Positions 1 to 5,264 of a DNA stretch of 6,234 nucleotides are shown piece by piece. Source of the DNA: Piscirickettsiaceae bacterium (GTDB taxonomy: Bacteria; Pseudomonadota; Gammaproteobacteria; Thiomicrospirales; Thiomicrospiraceae); NCBI GenBank assembly GCA_027019045.1, contig JALUXI010000091.1:1-6234 (forward strand), read 5' to 3'. The notes beneath the pieces are model-generated. The model searched no databases, was not told the origin of the DNA, and was given only the letters and a program-made list of their open reading frames with translations. Numbering within the stretch: the first letter of the stretch is position 1; every line of letters starts with the position of its first letter. The position numbers and the translations under genes are program-made.

Positions 1-614
1 GCTGGCTTCATCAGTGAACAGTGAGAAGGTACACTCACCGATAACATCACTACTTTTTTCGCACCCGCTTCTTGTAACAGAGGAATGGCCTTTTCCACAG
101 CCTCTTTGTAACCTGCAATGACGACCTGACCAGGCGAATTAAAGTTTGCAGGTTCAACAATGCCCTCCACTTCAGCACAGACCTTGGCGACTGCCTCATC
201 TTCCAGCCCAATCACTGCCGCCATGGCACCATCCCCTGGCTCCACAGCCAGTTGCATCAAACGCCCTCTTTCAGCCACCAGCTCAATCCCTTGTGCAAAA
301 TTGATACTGCCTGCTGCGACCAGTGCAGTGTACTCACCCAATGAATGCCCTGCCATATAGGCGGGTGCCACTTCCACTTCATCGGAAAGCACTTTATAGG
401 TCGCATAGCCTGCAGCCAGCAAAGCAGGTTGCGTGACTTGGGTTTGGTTCAACTTCTCTTCAGGACCATTCTGCACAATCTCCCACAAATCATAGCCTAA
501 AATATGAGAGGCTTCTTCATAAAGTGTTTTGACTTGTGGAAAATTGACTGCTAAATCAGACATCATGCCCACTGACTGTGAACCTTGACCTGGAAAAATA
601 AAACCGTATGACAT
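1..614 (-). CDS. fabD: Malonyl-CoA:ACP transacylase FabD (3' end cut by the window edge)
   Basis: FabD moves the malonyl group from coenzyme A to acyl carrier protein, giving the malonyl-ACP extender used by the cytosolic type II fatty-acid synthase. 204 whole codons are visible, about two thirds of the usual ~310 residues; the rest lies left of position 1. Seen: N-terminal FPGQGSQ at residues 8-13, the nucleophile elbow GHSLGEY at 89-95 with catalytic Ser91, Arg116 in the AERGR stretch (binds the malonyl carboxylate in the family), and SVPSH ending in His198, the expected catalytic histidine. No frameshift is visible. The ATG (612-614) has an AAGGAA ribosome site at 621-626, six bases upstream. 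The start is 27 bases after the fabH stop with no terminator between, so it is co-transcribed with fabH and plsX. Identification is secure. Confidence 0.97.
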   Translation of the reverse strand, partial: MSYGFIFPGQGSQSVGMMSDLAVNFPQVKTLYEEASHILGYDLWEIVQNGPEEKLNQTQVTQPALLAAGYATYKVLSDEVEVAPAYMAGHSLGEYTALVAAGSINFAQGIELVAERGRLMQLAVEPGDGAMAAVIGLEDEAVAKVCAEVEGIVEPANFNSPGQVVIAGYKEAVEKAIPLLQEAGAKKVVMLSVSVPSHCSLMKP

Positions 615-641
615 TGTCTATTCCTTTTTATGAAGAGGGCG

Positions 642-1634
642 TTAGTACTTAATCAGGGCTGAACCCCAAGTGAATCCGCCACCGAAGGCTTCCAACAGTA
701 AAGTTTCACCGCGTTGGATGCGACCATCTCTGACCGCTTCATTCAATGCCAGAGGCACCGACGCACTAGAAGTGTTTGCATGACGATTCACTGTCACCAC
801 TGCTTGATTATCTTTTAGCCCCAGCTTTTTAGCCGTCGCTTTAATAATGCGTAAATTGGCTTGATGCGGCACCAGCCAATCTAACTCTTCCTTCGCCATC
901 CCATTTGCTTCAAGCGTCTCTTTTGCTACACGACTCAAAGTATTGACGGCCACCTTAAAGACTTCATTGCCTTTCATCTGCATGGTGCGTTCGGCAATAT
1001 CATCCGTTTTGGGTTGCTTAGAAGGACCAGAAGGCACATGCAACAGTTCCTCGTACTGGCCATCAGCATGAATGTGCGTAGAAAGAATACCAGGCTCTTC
1101 AGAAGCTTCAAGCACCACTGCACCTGCCCCATCTCCAAATAATACACAAGTATTACGATCTTGCCAATTGGTAATACGAGAGATGGTTTCTGCACCGACC
1201 ACCAATACCTTAGAGGCGGAACCTGTGCGAATAAATTGGTCTGCCACACTTAACGCATAGACAAAGCCAGCACACACCGCTTGCACATCAAAAGCTGGCG
1301 CCCCATGATTGCCAAGCCGTGCTTGCAGCATGGTGGCGGTTGAAGGGAAGATTTTATCAGGCGTCGTCGTCGCCAACACAATCAAATCCAACTCTTCCGG
1401 TTGCATATTTGCTGCTTCCAACGCCTGTCTCGCTGCTTTCTCAGCTAAGTCACAAGTCGTTTCATCTGATGCGGCGATATGACGTTGCTCAATTCCTGTG
1501 CGTTCACGAATCCACTCGTCACTGGTTTCAACCATCTTTTCTAAATCGACATTGGTCAATATTTTCTCGGGCAGATAGCCCCCAGTCCCGATGATGCGAC
1601 TATACTGCTTAGATTGTGAGGGGTTTTGAGTCAT
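642..1634 (-). CDS. fabH: 3-oxoacyl-ACP synthase III FabH
   Basis: FabH performs the first condensation of fatty-acid synthesis, joining acetyl-CoA (or another short acyl-CoA) to malonyl-ACP. The 330-residue product has the thiolase fold and the full triad: Cys121 in VCAGF, His257 in VPHQANLRI and Asn287 in RHANTSSASVP. The family C-terminal signature EAFGGGFTWGSAL is at 315-327. It is somewhat longer than the 317-residue E. coli enzyme because of about ten polar N-terminal residues (MTQNPSQSKQ) and a few extra residues around 200-216. The ribosome site is weak, only an A-rich AAAGAA before the ATG, but no alternative ATG lies near the conserved IIGTGGYLPE start of the domain. It begins 31 bases after the plsX stop, in the same operon. 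The straight-chain acetyl-CoA preference usual in gammaproteobacteria is inferred, not seen. Confidence 0.97.
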   Translation of the reverse strand: MTQNPSQSKQYSRIIGTGGYLPEKILTNVDLEKMVETSDEWIRERTGIEQRHIAASDETTCDLAEKAARQALEAANMQPEELDLIVLATTTPDKIFPSTATMLQARLGNHGAPAFDVQAVCAGFVYALSVADQFIRTGSASKVLVVGAETISRITNWQDRNTCVLFGDGAGAVVLEASEEPGILSTHIHADGQYEELLHVPSGPSKQPKTDDIAERTMQMKGNEVFKVAVNTLSRVAKETLEANGMAKEELDWLVPHQANLRIIKATAKKLGLKDNQAVVTVNRHANTSSASVPLALNEAVRDGRIQRGETLLLEAFGGGFTWGSALIKY

Positions 1635-1665
1635 AACAAATTCTTTTTCTTATTTAGTCGAAGGA

Positions 1666-2706
1666 TTATGCAGATTCTACACCATCAAGTACAGTGACTT
1701 CAGGCGTTAAAATCTGCTCTACTTCTGATGCAATCAAACCTGGAACATCTTTAATGACCTCTTTACGAGCCTCTTCAATGGCACAACGGAAACCAAAGAC
1801 ATCTGTACCACCGTGACTTTTAATCACGATCTTTTTTAATCCCAAAAGGGAAGCGCCATTATACCGCCGTGGATCGACTTCTTCTTTAAAAGATTTCAAA
1901 ACGGGATAAGCCAACAAAGCCAACAATTTCGTCAACACATTGCGTTTAAAGGCTTTTTTCAAATAAAATGAGATCATCTTAGCCACCCCTTCGCTGGATT
2001 TTAAAGCAATATTACCATCAAATCCATCGCAAGCGATTACATCAAATCCCCCTTTAAAGATATCATCGCCTTCAGCATAACCCTGATAGTTAATCTGAGT
2101 ACGCTTCAAAATCTCATTGGCATCTTTAATGCGTTGATGCCCTTTAATCTCTTCTTCCCCAATATTCAACAACCCTACTTTAGGCTGGGGATTATTGTCT
2201 AATGCCTTCGCAAGCACCTCACCCATGACAGCGAACTGCGCCAAATTTTCTCCATCCGAACCGATATTCGCCCCTAAATCTAGCATATACACATGGCCCC
2301 TCATAGTGGGGAGCGCGGTACAAATAGCAGGTCTTTCAATACCAGGTAAAGTTTTGAGTACAAACTTAGAAACTGCCATTAAAGCTCCCGTATTCCCAGC
2401 GCTAACACATGCTTGAGCCATATCAGACTTCACCTGATTCAGTGCAATTCGCATGGAAGATTGGCGTTTATTACGCAACGCTACAGAAGGCTTATCATCC
2501 ATTTCGATGACTTGTTCGGCATGAATAACGGAGAGTCGCTCTGCGTCGTATTGATACGCCTGCAGTCGCTGTTTGATTTCAGATTCTTGACCCACCAATT
2601 GAATATGGAGGTCGGCGTGGCGTTCTAATGCTTCTATGGAAGCGGGCAGCGTCACGGCTAAACCGTGATCCCCACCCATTGCATCAATGGCAATCGTAAT
2701 TTTCAA
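1666..2706 (-). CDS. plsX: Phosphate acyltransferase PlsX (TTG start)
   Basis: PlsX converts acyl-ACP and phosphate to acyl-phosphate, the donor used by PlsY to begin phospholipid synthesis; it is a peripheral membrane enzyme. The product has 346 residues, normal for the family. Family motifs visible are DAMGGD (8-13), SAGNTGALM (102-110), DLGAN (143-147), NIGEEEIKG (181-189), ACDGFDGNIALK (225-236) and GASLLGL (284-290). The start is TTG (2704-2706): an in-frame TAA lies just upstream at 2719-2721, and the next ATG is the methionine inside DAMGGD, too late to be the start. An AAGGG ribosome site sits nine bases before the TTG. Upstream lies a mobile-element-like insertion that separates it from rpmF; downstream it runs into fabH after 31 bases. 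Lower translation from the TTG is inferred. Confidence 0.97.
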   Translation of the reverse strand: MKITIAIDAMGGDHGLAVTLPASIEALERHADLHIQLVGQESEIKQRLQAYQYDAERLSVIHAEQVIEMDDKPSVALRNKRQSSMRIALNQVKSDMAQACVSAGNTGALMAVSKFVLKTLPGIERPAICTALPTMRGHVYMLDLGANIGSDGENLAQFAVMGEVLAKALDNNPQPKVGLLNIGEEEIKGHQRIKDANEILKRTQINYQGYAEGDDIFKGGFDVIACDGFDGNIALKSSEGVAKMISFYLKKAFKRNVLTKLLALLAYPVLKSFKEEVDPRRYNGASLLGLKKIVIKSHGGTDVFGFRCAIEEARKEVIKDVPGLIASEVEQILTPEVTVLDGVESA

Positions 2707-2715
2707 GACAGTAAA

Positions 2716-2720
2716 CCCTT
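2716..2720 (-). promoter_or_regulatory. plsX ribosome-binding site that decides the TTG start
   Basis: AAGGG on the minus strand lies nine bases before TTG 2704-2706. Its first A is the last base of the TACTT direct repeat beside the 160-bp element, so this site belongs to the pre-insertion sequence and was left intact. Confidence 0.7.
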
Positions 2721-2724
2721 ACTT
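2720..2724. repeat. Target-site duplication, plsX-side copy (TACTT)
   Basis: This 5-bp direct repeat exactly abuts the outer end of the left terminal inverted repeat; the identical copy is at 2885-2889. An exact repeat directly at both termini is what transposase-mediated insertion leaves. Confidence 0.7.
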
Positions 2725-2884
2725 GAGAGCTTTGTATGAGTGGGACACGAGAGAAAAAAGAGATAAAATTTCTCGAATCAAGGCGGCAAACGCAGGTAAC
2801 AACCCGTTATTGCCAAGTTTTTCAACGAAGATTCGGGGGATTTTAGCCTTTTTTATCCGTGTAACCATCTCGTGCAAAGCTCTC
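2725..2884. mobile_element. MITE-like 160-bp palindromic insertion element
   Basis: The ends are perfect 10-bp inverted repeats, GAGAGCTTTG at 2725-2734 and CAAAGCTCTC at 2875-2884, flanked by the direct repeat TACTT. More complementary blocks are nested inward: 2746-2752 with 2868-2874, 2754-2760 with 2848-2854, 2764-2769 with 2840-2845, 2774-2779 with 2830-2835, 2785-2789 with 2810-2814, and 2797-2800 with 2806-2809 (apical loop 2801-2805). About 45 pairs in all would let either strand fold into one long interrupted hairpin. I see no credible coding sequence inside, so it would be non-autonomous and mobilised by a transposase elsewhere. No transposase family can be assigned from the ends alone. 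As RNA, the hairpin would fill the rpmF-plsX gap and could affect processing or stability. The alternative is a native structured intergenic region, but the exact direct repeats argue against it. Confidence 0.72.
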
Positions 2885-3057
2885 TACTTATCTTGAACAA
2901 CTTTTTTGCCTTTGTAATACCCATCAGCAGTCACATGGTGACGACGATGAACTTCACCTGTAGTTTCATCTACAGTCAACGAAGGACCTGAAAGTGAATC
3001 GTGTGAACGACGCATACCACGCTTAGATGGGGTTTTACGATTTTGTTGAACAGCCAT
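2884..3057 (-). CDS. rpmF: 50S ribosomal protein L32
   Basis: L32 is a small basic protein of the large ribosomal subunit. The 57-residue product begins MAVQQNRKTPSKRGMRRSHD and ends HHVTADGYYKGKKVVQDK, matching the E. coli protein in length and pattern; both motifs, SKRGMRRSHD and HHxTADGYYxGxK, are hallmarks of the family. It is of the cysteine-free type, lacking the zinc-finger cysteines of some bacterial L32 proteins. The ATG (3055-3057) has a strong AGGAG ribosome site at 3064-3068. The stop is TAG, and its last base is the first base of the terminal repeat of the adjacent 160-bp element; without the element the stop would be TAA. It is separated from yceD upstream by an intrinsic terminator, and leads into plsX, fabH and fabD. 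Confidence 0.98.
   Translation of the reverse strand: MAVQQNRKTPSKRGMRRSHDSLSGPSLTVDETTGEVHRRHHVTADGYYKGKKVVQDK
2885..2889. repeat. Target-site duplication, rpmF-side copy (TACTT)
   Basis: This second copy of the 5-bp repeat lies directly outside the right terminal repeat. On the minus strand it reads AAGTA: the last lysine codon of rpmF plus the first two bases of its stop codon. Confidence 0.7.
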
Positions 3058-3141
3058 AATGTTCTCCTAAACTACAACCCTTTTAGAAACCCTTGAGCAA
3101 GTGGCATAAAAACCAGTAAACAAAGATTTCTTCTTGGGTTT
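3058..3141 (-). promoter_or_regulatory. rpmF leader with strong ribosome site; promoter not resolved
   Basis: These 84 bases between the yceD terminator and rpmF must hold any promoter for rpmF-plsX-fabH-fabD that is not reached by read-through. The AGGAG ribosome site at 3064-3068 is clear. I find no convincing sigma70 pair; candidates such as TTTACT or TTGCTC lack a suitable -10 at the right distance. Two direct repeats AAGGGTT (minus strand) at 3076-3082 and 3088-3094 are spaced 12 bp apart, and a distal AAACCC near 3136-3141 could pair with one of them. Function unknown. Confidence 0.35.
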
Positions 3142-3183
3142 AAAAACAAAAAGAGAGACTGCGACTCACTGACGCAATCTCTC
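3142..3183 (-). terminator. Rho-independent terminator after yceD
   Basis: On the minus strand an 11-bp stem pairs 3173-3183 with 3153-3163 (one G-U pair, otherwise perfect) around a 9-base loop (3164-3172), followed at once by a T tract (TTTTTGTTTTT, 3142-3152). It begins 10 bases after the yceD stop and lies 85 bases before the rpmF start. On the plus strand the stem is followed by A residues, so it acts only on minus-strand transcription. It should end the yceD transcript, perhaps with some read-through to rpmF. Confidence 0.85.
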
Positions 3184-3193
3184 CAAGAAAAAA

Positions 3194-3751
3194 CTATTTT
3201 TTTGACTTTAAAGCTTCCAGAGCCGCAAAAGGGTTTTCGCGCTTCTGCTCCTCTTCAATCTCCTGAACCGATTCACTCGCTGCGGCTTCTGCCACCTCTT
3301 CCAGTGGCACATCTTCCCAACCGAGTGCCGCCGTCTCATCAATAGGCGACAAAGGAATCGACAATAACAATTCATCCTCAACCAAGTCATACAGAGAGAT
3401 TCGATCCTCTGTCAACTCGTAAACTTCGATCTCTTCAGGAAGCTCTTCTGCCAGCGCCATACTCTCTGCAAATACCCCTTTCACCTGTGAACTCACAGGC
3501 AAATCAAATGGTTGCAGTGAACGCTGACAAATCAAGGAAAGCGTTGTCTCCAACTTCATCTCAAAGGCCGGGAATTTCAATGTCTTATCATAATAAAAAG
3601 ACATCTCCACCTTAACTTGCCTCTCTTCTTCCCTCTCTGCCAACTGTGCTTTCAAACGAGGAAAAGCACTTTGGTTGACACTCGCTTTAATTTGCTTATG
3701 ATGATTTACAAAATTAATGGGGTCGATGAAATTTGGAAGCTTGTCAAACAT
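3194..3751 (-). CDS. yceD: YceD (DUF177) 23S rRNA accumulation protein
   Basis: DUF177 proteins are needed for normal 23S rRNA accumulation in E. coli and plant plastids; the molecular action is unclear. The product has 185 residues. It aligns by eye with E. coli YceD: an N-terminal KLPNFIDP (4-11), the core LICQRSLQPFDLPV (73-86), the acidic LVEDELLLSIPLSP (123-136) and the C-terminal ENPFAALEALK (172-182). The usual CxxC is incomplete: Cys75 is present but the second cysteine is Ser78, and the later His/Cys region is also not conserved. The 150-170 stretch is rich in Glu and Ala, probably a disordered or helical linker. The ATG at 3749-3751 matches the family start. No ribosome site precedes it; a strong promoter ends eight bases upstream, so a leaderless mRNA is expected. 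A terminator follows the gene. Confidence 0.93.
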   Translation of the reverse strand: MFDKLPNFIDPINFVNHHKQIKASVNQSAFPRLKAQLAEREEERQVKVEMSFYYDKTLKFPAFEMKLETTLSLICQRSLQPFDLPVSSQVKGVFAESMALAEELPEEIEVYELTEDRISLYDLVEDELLLSIPLSPIDETAALGWEDVPLEEVAEAAASESVQEIEEEQKRENPFAALEALKSKK

Positions 3752-3759
3752 AGCGGCGA

Positions 3760-3788
3760 ATCATACGCATTTACCGCCCAAATGTCAA
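3760..3788 (-). promoter_or_regulatory. Strong sigma70 promoter of yceD
   Basis: On the minus strand the -35 box is TTGACA (3783-3788, six of six), the spacer is 17 bp, and the -10 box is TATGAT (3760-3765, five of six). Only eight bases separate the -10 box from the yceD ATG, so transcription should start between about 3754 and 3751, at or within three bases of the start codon. It lies in the gap between the divergent yceD and maf genes. Confidence 0.85.
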
Positions 3789-3853
3789 TTCAATTTTTAC
3801 CCCTTTTAACAACCTTTTCAACCTATTAAAAACTATCGGAAAAAACTCAAAAA

Positions 3854-4492
3854 ATGCTAAATTCCCCAGTCCTGTCTCACCCAAAACTGCCATCCTCCGC
3901 TTGCCCAAAACTCACGCTTGCCTCCACCTCCCCTTTTCGCCAGCAACTGCTACAGAAATTGCATCTGCCTTTCGACACCGCCAAACCTGAAGTGGATGAA
4001 ACCCGCCTCGCAAATGAACCCGTCAAGCAGATGGTGCAACGCCTCAGCCGCCTTAAAGCCGAGGCGGTTGCCAATCAAACAACTAATGCAAGACTGGTGA
4101 TTGGCTCCGACCAAAGCGCCGTCTTAAATGGAGAGGCACTGGGTAAACCCCATTCATTTGAAAAAGCGTTTGAACAACTTAAAGCCATGCAAAGACAATC
4201 TATCTTCTTTTACACAGGACTCTGCGTAATTGATACTCAAACGGGTAAGGCTTATGAAGCCTTAGATACGACTGAAGTGGTTTTTCGTCATCTGAGTGAC
4301 AAAGCAATCAAAACCTACTTGGAAATTGAACAACCTTTCAACTGTGCGGGGAGTTTTAAATCTGAAGGGCTGGGTATTACGCTTTTTGAAGCGATTCACA
4401 CCCAAGACCCCAATGCATTGATTGGACTCCCCTTGATCCAGCTCACAACTATTTTGAATAAAATAGGGTATGAACTGCCTATTCACTGTTAA
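3854..4492 (+). CDS. yceF: Maf family nucleotide pyrophosphatase, YceF type
   Basis: The YceF branch of Maf proteins hydrolyses 7-methyl-GTP and related modified nucleoside triphosphates to the monophosphate, cleaning the nucleotide pool. The product has 212 residues. Visible motifs are LASTSPFRQQLL (22-33, the phosphate-binding SxSxxR motif), VDET (47-50), IGSDQ with Asp86 as the likely catalytic acid (83-87), FYTGL (119-123), FRHLS (144-148), CAGSFKSEGLGITLFE (164-179) and GLPL (191-194). The CAGSFKSEG stretch resembles YceF rather than the dTTP/UTP pyrophosphatase YhdE. It carries about 17 extra N-terminal residues (serine/proline-rich); the only in-frame alternatives to the ATG before the motif are CTG codons. 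The ribosome site is weak: a GGAAAA lies about 13 bases upstream. I found no clear promoter. It is the only plus-strand gene and converges with the HAD gene, sharing a TTAA stop. Confidence 0.94.
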   Translation: MLNSPVLSHPKLPSSACPKLTLASTSPFRQQLLQKLHLPFDTAKPEVDETRLANEPVKQMVQRLSRLKAEAVANQTTNARLVIGSDQSAVLNGEALGKPHSFEKAFEQLKAMQRQSIFFYTGLCVIDTQTGKAYEALDTTEVVFRHLSDKAIKTYLEIEQPFNCAGSFKSEGLGITLFEAIHTQDPNALIGLPLIQLTTILNKIGYELPIHC

Positions 4493-5262
4493 GTGTGATT
4501 AGGCGTGCAGTTTTTGCCCACTCTGGGCAACAGCCAATCTTTTAATTGCTGCAAGTCATCGGCATACACCACAGGATGAAACTGCTTTAAGCGCTCTAGG
4601 GTATGCACACCATGCGTCATCGCAATGCTATCCATGCCAATTTTTTGTGCCATCAGCAGATCAAATTCTGTATCACCGATCATCACCGCTTTGTCTACTG
4701 GAACCTTCAACTCTTCTAAAATCTGCTGCAACATTAAAGGGTCTGGCTTTGAAGCCGCTTCAACTGGCGTTCTGGTGATATCAAAATAGCTTTCAAAGCC
4801 CACTTCTGCTAATACCTGATTCAAGCCTCGACGACTTTTTCCCGTGGCAATTGCTACCTTAGCACCTGATGCTTTCAATGCCTTTAATAAGTCCTCGGCT
4901 CCTTCAAACGGTTGCATCAACACATCCGAGTCTTCTAAAAAGTGTTTTGAATACGCCGATGCCATTTTTTCGACCTGCTCGGGTGACGCATCAGGATATA
5001 ACCCCAGAATTGCATACTCCAGACTTAACCCAATAATCTGCTTACTCTCTTCATCTGACAGCACGGGCAAGCCCACATCTTCGGCCGCATGTTGAATCGC
5101 CGCAACAATGCGTGCCTCCGAATTCATCAAGGTGCCATCCCAATCAAAAATGACCAGTTCATAGCACTTCTGATCTGATTGATGACCTGCATCCATCTCA
5201 TTTTGCTGAGATACATGAGGCACACTACTCGGTCGAGGGTTAGGTTCTACTTCTCTTTTCAT
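4489..5262 (-). CDS. HAD-superfamily phosphatase, phosphoglycolate-phosphatase-like
   Basis: This is a cytosolic phosphohydrolase using an aspartyl-phosphate intermediate and Mg2+; the substrate is not determinable. With the start chosen here it has 257 residues and all four HAD motifs: FDWDGTL (39-45; nucleophile Asp40, acid/base Asp42), IATGKSR (138-144, Thr140), Lys172 in SKPDP, and IGDTEFD (195-201, Asp197 and Asp201). The helical cap between motifs I and II (about 50-115) fits the phosphoglycolate-phosphatase/beta-phosphoglucomutase subfamily. About 33 polar, proline/glutamine-containing residues precede the domain, likely disordered. The start at 5260-5262 is favoured over ATG 5266-5268 and a distant ATG at 5329-5331 because AGGAG lies seven bases before it. 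It follows rluC by two bases, suggesting translational coupling. A HAD gene next to rluC is common in gammaproteobacteria. The 3' end meets maf. Confidence 0.9.
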   Translation of the reverse strand: MKREVEPNPRPSSVPHVSQQNEMDAGHQSDQKCYELVIFDWDGTLMNSEARIVAAIQHAAEDVGLPVLSDEESKQIIGLSLEYAILGLYPDASPEQVEKMASAYSKHFLEDSDVLMQPFEGAEDLLKALKASGAKVAIATGKSRRGLNQVLAEVGFESYFDITRTPVEAASKPDPLMLQQILEELKVPVDKAVMIGDTEFDLLMAQKIGMDSIAMTHGVHTLERLKQFHPVVYADDLQQLKDWLLPRVGKNCTPNHT

Positions 5263-5264
5263 TT

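Noticed and set aside
974..1249. Minus-strand open frame of 91 codons inside fabH, and similar frames inside other genes
   Set aside because: They overlap well-conserved genes in another frame and show no family features; they are shadows.
2754..2779. Intrinsic terminator for rpmF inside the 160-bp element
   Set aside because: The T tract follows only weak, interrupted A-T-rich pairing, not a compact GC-rich stem, so strong termination is unlikely.
2687..2896. Plus-strand open frame of 69 codons across the rpmF-plsX gap
   Set aside because: It crosses the ends of two secure minus-strand genes and the palindromic element, has no ribosome site and no recognisable protein motif.
3806..3836. 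Promoter of maf with TTAACA as the -35 box
   Set aside because: The -35 match is good, but no acceptable -10 box lies 16-18 bp downstream; TATTAA is too close at 12 bp.
4514..4530. Perfect 7-bp stem with 3-base loop near the end of the HAD gene as a terminator for maf or HAD
   Set aside because: On the minus strand it is followed by A residues, and on the plus strand the T-rich stretch comes about nine bases too late. It lies in coding sequence and may be chance.
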